Positions 37,101 through 47,773 of a stretch of DNA of 64,000 nucleotides are shown here, one piece after another. Numbering within the stretch: the stretch's first letter is position 1; each line of letters starts with the position of its first letter. A model generated the notes under the pieces. The model had not been told where the DNA came from. It made no database searches and saw only the letters and a program-made list of their open reading frames with translations. The DNA is from Ulota crispa (Eukaryota > Streptophyta > Bryopsida > Orthotrichales > Orthotrichaceae): NCBI GenBank assembly GCA_963920765.1, contig OY987244.1, positions 3,660,501 to 3,724,500 of the forward strand, in the 5' to 3' direction. The translations under genes were made by a program, and so were the position numbers.

Positions 37101-40100
37101 CAAAGATTACACTCCTTATTGAAAAAAACTCCTTCGACTAAGTTTTCTGGTTGGAAAATATTGTATATCGAAGCAAGGAAATATGCGTCATTGCAACGTG
37201 CCCCTTTCCATATTATCCTCAATGCAATCCACGTTGATTACGCAACTATCTTAGAATATCACTTTTTCTATAGCCAAATGTCACAAGTTTAATAAATACA
37301 AGAAAACTATTATTTAGGATGATACATCCAACATGATACAATAGCTTATAACACATCACGTTCCTTGAATACCAAAACTCCCTGTGTTTTCTACATCTTC
37401 TAGCAGTTGCTTAGACTCATTCCTTGGGATTAAGACAAAAACATTACACAAGAAGAGTTCTGGATTTTCACAAACCTGGGTGACACCAAGTCGATGGCAC
37501 AACAGAGAGGCGACAAGGTTGCCATCGGTGTAATTACCGATAATAAAGTCTGGCTTTCCAGATAGCTCCTCTGTAAGTTCTTTCGCAACATCCTGGTGGA
37601 AACAATGACAAGCATTACAACTCAGTTTATAATGGAACTTGGTACTTTCAACAAAAAAGAAAAGGATTTCAAAAATCTTTGCGAGACAAGACATTGCCAA
37701 TTGTACATAATTGCATTAATTGTACATCACACCCTATAGATAAACACAGATAAGCCACTCAGGATTCAAACACACATACAATCTCTTTTAAAAATTCTTG
37801 CAAACATATCCTAACTGACAAGACAACCAGATTTGAACAAGAAAAAAAAACCATAACTATAGAATAGCAAAACCTCTCAAAATACCAAACTAAACTACCA
37901 AATACTAGATACTAAGTACGTGACGTTAGCTATTACATAGCATCAATTGGATACAACAAACCAAACTGCAAAGCAATTGAAGAAAAGATACTATAATTCT
38001 ATTGCTCAAAACTTTTGTTGTGATTTTAGTTTACCTGAACAAAATTTTCCAAGAAAGGGTAGACGTCAAAGCGAGAAATCCAATTGTGTAGAATACCGTC
38101 TTCATTTCTGAACGGTACACGTAGGATGCGAGAGTATTGTGTTCCTTCTAGCTTCTCAATGCGTTGGTTACATGTGGTTCCGTTTGCATTCGGAATAAGA
38201 CGAGTTATCTGAACAAAAGGCAATAGACGAAAAATTAGAAGCTTACTCCAATAGCCTACCAAAGTGCTCAAAAAACATTCAGCTCAGCTGAAAATTACAT
38301 GTTAGGGCAATCAGAGAGTGCAACTTCAGTGACAGTATATTTTTCTTTTTCTTTTGGTTAGAGCACTGCATAATTCTTGTAAAATACACCAAACCAATGG
38401 TCACATTTTTAAGTTTCATTTGAGTCTTGTCTCCTATTGCAAAATGCAAGTCCTAAACTCGGATACCTCTGTTATCAAATCCCACGGGCCAAATTTAATG
38501 ACATCAGGTTTAAGGAACAATCCAATTTACCACTACAATCTGAGGTTCGATATCGAGGCCTTGCTGCTTGATATTCTTGAGCATCTCTTTTTCCATTGCT
38601 CGAACCTGATCCAATATGTACACAACCTGCTCCACACCAACCCCTGTGTGGTTAGCAAAAGCCTGGCTAAATACACATATTAAAGGCACCCCTTTAAATA
38701 ACTCAATGAAGTACTTAAAGCTCTATATCCCATACTCAGTTAAACATGATAGTAATTTACATCTATGGCTCGTTTCTCTGACCTAAACCACCTAAATTGA
38801 CCCTATGATATTGTATACAACTTTCCACAATTATACAACCAAAATTGCTTACTTCAGCCAGAACACTAATCTTACACATACACCAAGTCAAAATATATAA
38901 CTTACTTGACCTCCTGTGTCAGGCATTCCTAGAACGTCAGCTTGTCCGAAGTATCCATGAGGTGAAATAATCGCCACACTGAACACCATTGGAATCCGGG
39001 CCAGAAACTTCTCAAGGGTTTCAGGATCAGGAGCTTGCAGAAGATCAAGCAACAAATGAATCATTTCTAAACACCGCCCAGCCGTGTCACCCCAGCCTTT
39101 CTCCAGTCCTAGTGATTCCAACCTGTTTCATGGAACGAGACATGTCAGCAACAGCGGTTTGCAACTGGAAAATAATTGTGAAAATAGCGAATTTCAGATT
39201 GCCAGAAAACACGCAATACACCATCTCCCAAATCAACGATTTCCAATGACAAAAATTTCTGAAAAGTTGACGGATTTCTTAAAGGATCATGGGATTTAAG
39301 AAAAAGAGAAGAATGTAAACATTAAAGATGAGAATGTACTTTGGGGCGAATTCCTTGAACAGTTGGTCTGAAGGAAGTTTGACCAAAATTTCCTCGGCTT
39401 TCACTAGAGCAGATCGCAGCTTGGCGAGATTTCCAACACGCTCATTCAGCAACAGTGTCTGCACCCATTTCCCCCTCCTCGAACCTCAGCAAAGCCAACA
39501 ATGCAACAAGCCGAAACAAAGAGACATGGAATCCCTCTCAAAGTTCCTATTTTTTCCAAATTCAAAAACCTCCTACTTCTATCAGATTATGGTGGTATTC
39601 CACAAAAGCCATCACCTAAGCAGTTTTCAGACATGACACTATTCTCTAACCCTCTCCTCTAAACTAAATGCATGCCGGTTGTACTTTAGAAATCTGCAGT
39701 TTGTTTCGTGATATCACATAAACTACTGGTTTGGCGTGAATATATTTCAAGTTTCATAGGAATTTGGCTACGTACATGTCCCTTGTATTTGTGAAGACGC
39801 ATGAATTCCACCAGAGGCTCCAAGCTTTCTGCGTCCCGAAACAACCTTGACGAAAGATGCCGATTGAGAAACTGGACACCATTTCCAATTGACGACGGCC
39901 TGGTCATGCGTGGAAAGCCTGCATTGAAGGGCTCCAAATCCAACTCCAGAACGAATGGATCGCTACACCTGTACAAAACGTAATTGTAAACTCCAAGATA
40001 ATAAGTATATAAAAGCTTAATGTATTGTCTACCTTAATACTGTACATATACAATAGCCTACAATGTTTCAAAATATGTAATAGAAGAGGTAATAGGCTCA

Positions 40101-41643
40101 AAAAGGTAAGCTATTGGACATGATCTAACTAGCAAGGATCCTCAAATGCAACTCGATAGTGCTTAAAAACATGCACAGAAAAGGGTCATGAGTTCAGAAA
40201 ATTCATTGAAAACACATTGTTTATTATCGCACCTGTTGTTATCAACGAGACACTCCTTGTAAGATAAGTACTGAGACACAGTGAGCTCTTCAACGACCAT
40301 TTCATCCACATTAATTCGCAAGTACTCCCAAACTCCAGGCTTCGGCCTTAGAGCCAGTCCCACCCAAGGAGGCAACACGAAGGCTTCCTGCAACGATCAC
40401 ATCAATACAGATAACATTATAAATTCTATTCCGATATGCTATATACAATGTGACTTCACTCACTAACCCTACAGCTCAGATAATGACACTTACAGATAAA
40501 ACTCCTAATTTAAACATGCCTCGATATTCACGACCTGCATTTAACTGGAAAAGGATATAACTAACAAAGGGGCCAAACCCTTAAGGTACATTGAGTCTTT
40601 TTCTCAAAGTCGTACTTAGTACAAACAAGCGTTCACAAGGCCTGAACTTCAAAATACAGAATGTTTAATTTCGTTATTTGGTATAGAAATTTGCTTACTT
40701 CTTCACATGCATTGTACTAGAGATTGAAGGATAGGTCAATACCTGACATGACGAAAAAATTTGAGCCAGTGCGCCATGCCCGAGTTTCGAAGATCCAGTC
40801 TCCTTGGCAGCCTTGTTCAGCTCGTCCATGACATGATGCGGTTGCAGGAATGATCGTCCTTTGGCTGCGATTCTGTACAACCTCAGGATATTAGTGAAGT
40901 TTCTCCAAAAACTATGCTAATAAATCTAGATTAGGTCATGGATTTTGCACCTAAAAATTACAGAACAGCCTCAAGAGCTTAAGCAATTGCTGAAGTACCT
41001 ACAGAAATCTTGTCAGCTAAACTACATATACAAAACTAACATGGCAGGAAATTAGCTCACACCACACTACTTCAATTATAGAAATTCCATTGCATTTTTA
41101 CTAAGATGTGATATAAAAGTAACCGCAATTTAATACATCTACGAAGGGATTAAGCTTAGGCAAGGTGTTAGGGTTCTATAAGGTCAGATTAAGAAACGAA
41201 AGACAGAATTGCACAGCTATCATCGCAAACTCTGACAATCCTAATAACGACTTCATTAATCCTCTAAATGCATAACACAAGAGTAATCGAGTACAGTGTT
41301 CGGGGAGAACCGGCATTTAGTGTATTGTCACAGGTTGAAATTGCAAAACAACCGGTTAAAACTTGAAACTACCGGCATATTGTAATACTGTAGAAGTCAA
41401 CAAACGTTAATGAAAATAATCGGTGCATGCTCGTAAAAACCGGTTGAAACTGAGAAATGCCGGACTGTAGCCGGTGAAGCTAATGTTTCTGCACAAAAGT
41501 AATCGAGTAAACTTTGCAATAACTTACTGAGAGAGGAGGCGGAGGTTTTCGTTACGGTCGTCTTCCAGAGAGCGCTCGACCAACTGGTGCATACTGGTCA
41601 CACGTGAGAGTGCGCCCACTCTAGTTGTACCCTCGGGCGCCAT
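34107..41643 (-). CDS. SUS: Sucrose synthase, 14 exons, 826 aa
   Basis: Catalyses sucrose plus UDP to fructose plus UDP-glucose, reversibly, in the cytosol; it feeds cellulose, callose and starch synthesis. Exons (minus strand): 41643-41528, 40872-40743, 40387-40233, 39968-39776, 39458-39340, 39122-38906, 38626-38531, 38208-38035, 37592-37476, 37081-36915, 36302-36078, 35498-34932, 34495-34357, 34172-34107. All junctions are GT-AG and in phase, with no internal stop. The N-terminal half is the SUS regulatory domain; the GT-B glycosyltransferase (GT4) half starts around [18 protein letters not shown]/sugar-binding residues are present: His444 in NIAHALEK, Arg586 and Lys591 in MARLDQVKN, and Glu682/Glu690 of the EX7E motif in [10 protein letters not shown]. 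The LSRVTS motif places Ser17 at the position of the calcium-dependent kinase site of maize SUS. The start has a good context (GAAGGATGGCG). Intron 10 holds a miniature element. It appears fully functional. Confidence 0.97.
36338..36661. mobile_element. TTAA-flanked miniature element in sucrose synthase intron 10
   Basis: The best-preserved copy of the GGTAAGAGGCTCG family: left end GGTAAGAGGCTCG, right end CGAGCCTCTTACC, flanked on both sides by TTAA (36334-36337 and 36662-36665). Length 324 bp, with no reading frame. It lies between exons 10 and 11 of sucrose synthase and does not touch either splice site. Confidence 0.85.
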
Positions 41644-42156
41644 CCTTCTCCACCTTCTTGCCAAATGCTAATATCTCCACCACGATCAATTCGCTATCGG
41701 TACACCTAGAAACATATCTCCACACAAAAGTCAGAATCGGTCCAATATTAGCATGAAGAAGAGACTAAGGTTTCCAATTAGTGCCACATTTGAATTAACT
41801 TCTTAAACCTAATAATCTTCCTCAATTCTCTGGTTGCAATTCTTAATCAGAAATCCTTAAACCCTTACATACGCCCGAGTTGCGTACTCTGCACGGAAAT
41901 GGACACTGCAAGTATTGAAATGGAGCTCAAATGCGAAATTGAAAGCATCACTTTGAGCGGAAAAGTTTGAAGGGAGGAGGAGTCAAACTCGTAAGTCACG
42001 ATGGTGTGAGGGCAGGGAAAGGAGAAGATGGGATTGACGATAATGAATGCTGCTGTGCAGTTGATCGGGAGTTGAATGGGCTTCGATGGAAACTGGAGAG
42101 AGCGAGTGAAAAAGGCGGGGGCGGGGTGGTAGTTTGGGTTGAGATGCTGTGCGGGC

Positions 42157-42166
42157 GCCACGTGGC
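42157..42166. promoter_or_regulatory. Perfect palindromic G-box in sucrose synthase upstream region
   Basis: GCCACGTGGC is a 10-bp palindrome with the CACGTG core bound by bZIP and bHLH factors. It lies about 515 bp upstream of the sucrose synthase ATG, in the GC-richer stretch 41960-42200 that is probably promoter or 5' untranslated region, and 50 bp from the edge of a transposon insertion. Regulation through it is inferred only from the motif. Confidence 0.45.
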
Positions 42167-42289
42167 TCGTGCTTAGTGCTGACACTTGGAGGGGTTCGAT
42201 TAGGGAGTAGATATAGGCTCAGTCTACTGCACATACGTCGATGTGGGGCCGGAATGGAAAACCTCAGAATTTTTCACAAAGAAGGGTAA

Positions 42290-42612
42290 GGTAGTGTGCT
42301 CGTAAACCGTTCATATAAGGGTTGAAATTGAATTTTGGGAGGTGAAACTTTTTGAAATAATTTTCAGTAAATTTTTCTTGAAAGACAAGAGGAATTGGCA
42401 TCTATTCCAAGTGTTTTCATATTTTATGGAGTTTTGTGGAATTAGTTATGAAACTTTGAAGAGGAAAGGTCATAGGTGCTCTAAAATGGCCCACCTCTCA
42501 AATTTTTGTTCTATGTACATTATTGAAAGGTTATGAATATGACATGTACCAGTAGGGTACATTTGGGGAGGTGAGCGGATTTAGAGCATGAGCAGAATAT
42601 GAGCAAACTACC
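42290..42612. mobile_element. TTAA-type miniature element, GGTAAGAGGCTCG family, copy A of nested trio
   Basis: Full-length homology to 36338-36661. The left end is GGTAGTGTGCTCG (flank GTAA), and the right end GCAAACTACC is followed by TTAA at 42613-42616. That TTAA is shared with the next element. Confidence 0.8.
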
Positions 42613-42616
42613 TTAA

Positions 42617-42945
42617 GGTAAGGTAAGAGGCTCAAACTCTATTAAGGCATTAAAACAATTCACCTCCCTAAATGAACTTTACCAGTACATGTCTTATTCA
42701 TAGCCTTTTAGGAATGTACATTCATTGTACATTTGAGGAGGTGGGCGGTTTTAGAGCCCTATGGCCTTTCCACTTCAAAATTTCATAACTAATTCTATAA
42801 AGCTCCAAAATTTATGAAAAAACTTGGGTTGGATGCCAATTCCTCTTATCTTTCAAGTGAAACCTACTAAAAACTATTTCAAGAAGTTCCACCACCCCAA
42901 AATTCAATTTTAGCCCTTAGATGGTCGGTTTATGAGCCTCTTACC
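42617..42945. mobile_element. TTAA-type miniature element, same family in opposite orientation, copy B of nested trio
   Basis: Starts GGTAAGGTAAGAGGCTC directly after the shared TTAA and ends GAGCCTCTTACC before TTAT (42946-42949). The interior is the reverse complement of the neighbouring copy (for example ATGGCCTTTCCACTTCAAAA). The right flank is shared with the next element. Confidence 0.8.
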
Positions 42946-42949
42946 TTAT

Positions 42950-43256
42950 GTACACCCATAAGCACCATTGTCCCCCTAAATGTCACCTCTAAAATCTTGC
43001 AAAATATGTGGAAGTGAATAGATGTAATAACAAGGATGTTTAACATGTGAACATGAAATCTTAATAGTGGTTATGGGTGTAATGGCAATTTGCTCTTTAA
43101 AAATTCACAACTCATTCTCACAATATCCAAATAATACATTTGAAAGTGCAAATTCATTATTTTTTTGTTTGTAATAGGATCCTATAATTTGCTAGCTGTT
43201 TATTGATACTCATCATGTTCAAAACCCTTAGTTTGATGCTTATGGGTGTACATACC
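42950..43256. mobile_element. TTAA-type miniature element, GGTAGGAGCACCC family, third of nested trio
   Basis: The left end is GTACACCCATAAGC and the right end GCTTATGGGTGTACATACC, followed by TTAA (43257-43260). The interior is the reverse complement of 24885-25196 (shared block AATAGGATCCTATAATTTGC). Confidence 0.78.
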
Positions 43257-43497
43257 TTAATGGTAATAATTTGTTGTCTATATCTATATGTTCAATTGTA
43301 TCCTCCTTCACACTCATCATAACATTCAATAGCCTAAAGAGAGGCTGCCTTTCCCTCTCTTCAGGTATCATCCACGAACTTCATCTTGACCAAAAAATAA
43401 AATAAAATATATTAAATTAAATTTTCTGACACTGAACTAAGCCTCCTTTTCATAAACTCTGACAAATTCAGCCAAGTGTCCCCATAGCTAAAGAAGG

Positions 43498-43558
43498 GTG
43501 TGGAATATTCCACACCATTTCATCCAAATGGATGGAATGGTGTGAAATATTCCACACC
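43498..43558. repeat. Strong palindrome
   Basis: GTGTGGAATATTCCACACC pairs with the block ending GAAATATTCCACAC across a centre near ATCCAAATGGAT. Each end also contains its own small palindrome, GGAATATTCC. It lies inside the Mutator-type element, between its nested elements and its right terminus. No function is known. Confidence 0.7.
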
Positions 43559-43762
43559 ATTCTCTTGAAGGGAGGACAGCCTTTACTAGTGCTACTTAAT
43601 TGCATGATGAATAATGAAGTGTCTCTGAATTCAAAAATGAATTCAAAACTCCCTAATTCAATCACTCGATGGCAATAATTGGCCTCTCACATTTTTGTGG
43701 CAAGTGAAAAATCCACCCGGCCCCACATCGACGTATGTGCAGTAGACTGAGCCGTAGATATA

Positions 43763-44274
43763 GGCGTTGCTGGGTTCATCCCTCAAGCTTTGGAGCACCC
43801 TTTACGAAGTCCGTTGGAGAGGTGAGTGACGTGGTGGGTACTAATCTTTGTGTTTGATTTTTGCTTAGGGGCTGATTTAGACTAGGAGACTGAGTCATCC
43901 AGAATTTTGGGCCATTGGAATCAATAATTTCAGCCCTGAATTATGTGGCCGTAGGGCATCTTCACCTAACCTCAAAAGTTGCCTTGAAAATGCGATTTTT
44001 ACCCAGGCATACTCTTCAAGGTGATTCTGCTGCTGACCTGCTGCTCAATGGCTAACACTCTGGGAGGTCAAGGGCATTTTTTTCCGGCAAGAGGAAGCCA
44101 AACTGGCGATAAATTTGACAACCTTGGACAAATGTGAGCTGATCCCTTCATTCCCCATTGGCCTCTGGACATCTGTGATCTTGCAAAATTGTCAAATCCA
44201 AAAAAGTTTCCTCATGAGGTCGTGGTACCACTTTTTTTGCTAGGTGTTTTTTTTGGCAAGTTTGTTAACCCTTT
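43763..44274. other. Low-copy-looking flank beyond the Mutator-type element
   Basis: Continues the sequence interrupted at 42215. No coding signal was seen. Before the insertion this DNA would have lain within about 0.6-1.1 kb upstream of the sucrose synthase start. Confidence 0.35.
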
Positions 44275-44278
44275 AGAG

Positions 44279-45175
44279 ACCACCGAACTATAATTTGGTT
44301 CAGGAGAGTAGTTTTTGGCCTATACAATAAAATTGCTCAACAATTTGGAAAATGATCTTGAAGACCACTTGTGATCACAAGAATTTTGCATCCAACCCAA
44401 AAAACGACAATAGAATCGGATATGGGAGTTGATAAATAATGGTGTTCATACATCATGGCCTCAAAATACGTATCCATATTTGGTCAAAGATGGATCAAAG
44501 CAACAACACAATACATCAAACATCCAAGAAGAATGCCACATTTCAATTGTGCAATCTTAAAAAACTTCAAATTACTCAAGAAATATGCTTGTATTGTTCC
44601 TCTATACGGTAGCAGTACAATTGTACTATTTGAGAATCCAATGAAATGATGCTATCAATTTATTTTTTAAAAAATTCATCCTACATTTAAGGCCAATTCT
44701 TGGTTGCTTTCACCAATTGGATTTTCAATAAAAAATTTCAAATATCTTGTAGAATTGTTTTAGGGTAGTAATGAAAACAAGATTTTTGACCCTTTTTGTC
44801 CACTTAGCTACACCCTATGATTGCTATTTTTGTTTATTTTGAGTGAAACTAGTCTTGTTGGAAAGGTGGGAAACCCTACTTACTAGAAATGTAAGACTCT
44901 TCTCAATCAAAGCTTGCATGAAGCACTACCATTCAAAACCACACAAGCATGAAAAACTAAAGATTTCCCATATAGAGCTCACTCAATCATTATAATATTT
45001 CACCTCCAACGGTAAATCTAGCTGAGATTTTGATGCATTGCAACAACCAAGATGTCCTTCACAATTGTACGGTTAGATTATTCAAATTGGGTCCATATTT
45101 GTTTCGAATGCACATCTAATCTTACTGCCCCGGTTTCTAGTGGATTTTGGGAAAATGTGTGTGGTCTTTAAAGGG
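44279..45175. mobile_element. TTAA-flanked element, about 0.9 kb
   Basis: Left end CCCTTTAGAGACCAC after TTAA (44275-44278); right end GTGGTCTTTAAAGGG before TTAA (45176-45179). The ends form an inverted repeat. There is no transposase frame. The right TTAA is shared with the next element. Confidence 0.7.
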
Positions 45176-45179
45176 TTAA

Positions 45180-46090
45180 CCCCTAAAGGACAAAGCAAAG
45201 TTTTCACCAAAAACTCTCCAAAACTGTCATTTTTAGAGCATCAACCAAATTTGAAAACAAAAACATTTTTATGCATATGTGACCATAGGATCTTGTAGAA
45301 AAATAGTTTAAGAAGATGCGGAAAAAATTTCAGAGTTTTCCATCATGTACATTACAAGTTAAAATGGTTTGAATATTAAAAAACCTCTTGTGAAAACCAG
45401 GCAACTACCCTTCAGAAGGTGAAATTTTAAGGAAAAAAATCCATGTCGATGGTGCTTCTCTAATTTCCCTATTCCACCTAAGTAAAGTACATGTCAAAAA
45501 AGTTTCAAATCATTTATTATTGTATAACATATGGAAAAAAATTAGTAAGTAAAAAGAAGTAGAGAATAATTCAAAACACAAAAGTGTTAAGAATTTCATT
45601 TTGGAAATGAAAAATGCCAATTTCAATGGCCATAATGTTGTAATAAACAATCTAGATCCTTTGGTTTTGTTTTTTCCAAAATAATGAAAACCGAGTAAAA
45701 TAAAGGACTTCAAAGTTTATTTTAGGGTAGGGAATCTGTAACTGCCCGCAAACTAAAAATTGTCATAACTTTCATCTTGTTGATCAAAATGGAATGATTC
45801 AAAGCTTCCTACATTCACATAAATCTCCTAAACCAATGTAAAAAATTTGTTTTTGAAAAAGGTAGTTTTTAGAAATTTGCCCAGGTTGCCCGTATAGTGA
45901 AAAAACAACATATTAGGCCATAACTTTTTACTCATAATTTCAAATGTCATGAAATTTAGTGCATATGAAAGATAAACCTCGTCCCGACATTCTATTAAAA
46001 TTTCAGCCTAAAATATGAAAAGCTATAATCACATGTACCTACCCAAAATCTCTATGTTACTAAACAAAAATGGATCTCGTCCTTTAGGGA
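45180..46090. mobile_element. TTAA-flanked element, about 0.9 kb, CCCCTAAAGGAC family
   Basis: Left end CCCCTAAAGGACAAAG; right end CTCGTCCTTTAGGGA before TTAA (46091-46094). The interior resembles 52537-53406 (for example CCATAGGATCTTGTAG against CCATAGAATCTTGTAA), and the right half resembles 46350-47290 reversed. There are only short AT-rich frames. Confidence 0.75.
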
Positions 46091-46349
46091 TTAACCCTCA
46101 CTGCACAAATGGACATTGTTGGCCCTGATTCCTGTCTTATTTAACAACGGGAGGCGGTGAGGGGTTAAGGAGGAGATCCCTACAATATTTACCTTGGTTA
46201 TTGTCTTTAGTTGTTCAAGAAGGGTTCATTATGGAGTAAGCTTAAGCTTAGATTGTATCAAGCCGATTGTTTTGTTGCTCCAAGCAGTCCAAGATTTGAC
46301 CATCCCTAATCAAGACATGTGTTTTGGTGATAAGGGCAAATTGGCTTAA

Positions 46350-47290
46350 CCCCTAAAGGCCCAGCTGTCCCCTGGGGGACAAATGGATTTCAGGTATGTA
46401 CCTATAGCTAATATAGTTTTTGTGATTTTTTAAAACTTTTATTGAAGGTGAGGAACTCCAAGACCTACGCATGCATCTAGTTTCTTTGTCATTTTGACAT
46501 TTGATGAAGAAGTTATGCAAGAATTTTTGCTGCCTGAGGAGGGAGGGCAATCCGGGCAACCCAAAAACTTCTTAAAAATTTGTATTTTCTAAAAATAGAA
46601 ACCTAAAATTGGTTCTTTAGATTTTTTCATATGTGAGAAGCTTTGAATCATTCAACTTCAATGGATGAGATGAAAGTTATGAGATGTTTTAGTTTGTGGA
46701 TAGTTATGGATTCTCTACTCTAAAATCGAGTCTAAAATAAACTTTGAAGTCCTTTGTTTTCCACAATTTTCAATATTTTGGAAAAAAAACTAAACCTAAT
46801 GAAGTAGATTGTTTATTATAGCATTATAGCCGTTGGGATTTGCATTTATCATTTTTATAATTAAATTCTTAACAATTTAGTGATTTGACTCATTCTTTAC
46901 TTCTTTTTACTTATTTTTTCCCCATGTGTTGTATAGTTCCAATTGATTTGAAAATTCTCCCACATATACCTAACTTGGTCTTTTACATGGAAAAAACAAA
47001 CCTCAACTTTGTGTAGAGTAATTTTTTCATGTAAGAGTGGTCAAAGGCTTCTCAAATTTACTAGTAGCAAGGAAAAAAACCTTTTCCCTTCACCTTTGAT
47101 GTAAATATCTCACTCCTCTCCATCTTCTAGAATGAGTTGATTTTTTTCCCACAAGTACCTCTTCTAATTTAAGGCAAGATCCTCTGGTTGGATTTGCAGA
47201 ACAAACTTTATTTCCTACTTTTCTATTTATTCCTCCAAAGTGACAGTTAACAGTGACTTTCACTCAAAAAAGGGCTTGAGCCTTTAGGGG
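46350..47290. mobile_element. TTAA-flanked element, about 0.9 kb, reversed copy
   Basis: Left end CCCCTAAAGGCCCAG after TTAA (46346-46349). The right end GAGCCTTTAGGGG is followed by TCTA, a likely decayed TTAA. The first 80 bp match the reverse complement of the right end of 45180-46090 (GGGTAGGTAC-type block). Confidence 0.68.
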
Positions 47291-47437
47291 TCTATAGGTG
47301 CTGTGCGGCAACATTTAATCAAAGTTTTTAAAAATTTTGCAAGCCTTGTACCAAGTGCCAAACCTTGGGTTTGCGGTTTCATACAGATACAAATATTCTT
47401 AGCCTCAAGAACAGTCTCAAGCAGGCATTAAAATAAA

Positions 47438-47764
47438 GAGAAAATTTCATGCAGACCCGTAAAGTTTGCAATATTTACGTAGATATCCTTGTTTTTTCAG
47501 AAATTACACAAATAACCTTGTATTGTACCATGACTTTTAGGCATTTATTTGATGTGCTTGTATTTCCTTCATGACCAATGTTGAAGAAGGGAATGTAATG
47601 AAACAAAAAAGAAGCAACATATGCACAAAGAAAGAAGGGAAGTGGCATGCACAACAAAACAAACGCCTAATCAATTTGGTCAAAACATATTTGTGTAATT
47701 TCTAAAAAAGCAAGAGTATCTCTGTAAGTGTTGCTAATTTCAAGGGTATCCATGAAACTTTCCC
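47438..47764. mobile_element. Mutator-type foldback miniature element, second copy
   Basis: Diverged homologue of 29399-29712: starts GAGAAAATTTCATGCAG, ends CCATGAAACTTTCCC, and shares GAAGGGAAGTGGCATGCACA. It is flanked by the 9-bp repeat TAAAATAAA (47429-47437 and 47765-47773). The more eroded terminal repeat suggests it is older than the copy in the acetate kinase intron. Confidence 0.83.
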
Positions 47765-47773
47765 TAAAATAAA

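Larger units (their letters stand above)
42216..43753. mobile_element. Mutator-type element, 1538 bp, carrying three nested miniature elements
   Basis: The termini are a 37-bp perfect inverted repeat starting GGCTCAGTCTACTGCACATA (42216-42252, with its complement at 43717-43753). Both sides are flanked by the identical 9-bp repeat GTAGATATA (42207-42215 and 43754-43762), diagnostic of Mutator-like transposition. No transposase frame is visible. The interior is largely three TTAA-type miniature elements placed end to end (42290-43256), plus a strong palindrome at 43498-43558. It sits about 570 bp upstream of the sucrose synthase start codon. Confidence 0.92.

Noticed and set aside
28013-41643. 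Acetate kinase and sucrose synthase as a functional gene cluster
   Set aside because: Separate promoters, 2.9 kb of unrelated DNA between them, and no shared pathway step; same strand alone is weak evidence.
41865-42234. Overlapping frames of up to 106 aa on both strands upstream of sucrose synthase
   Set aside because: This is the GC-richer promoter or leader of sucrose synthase; no conserved protein features.
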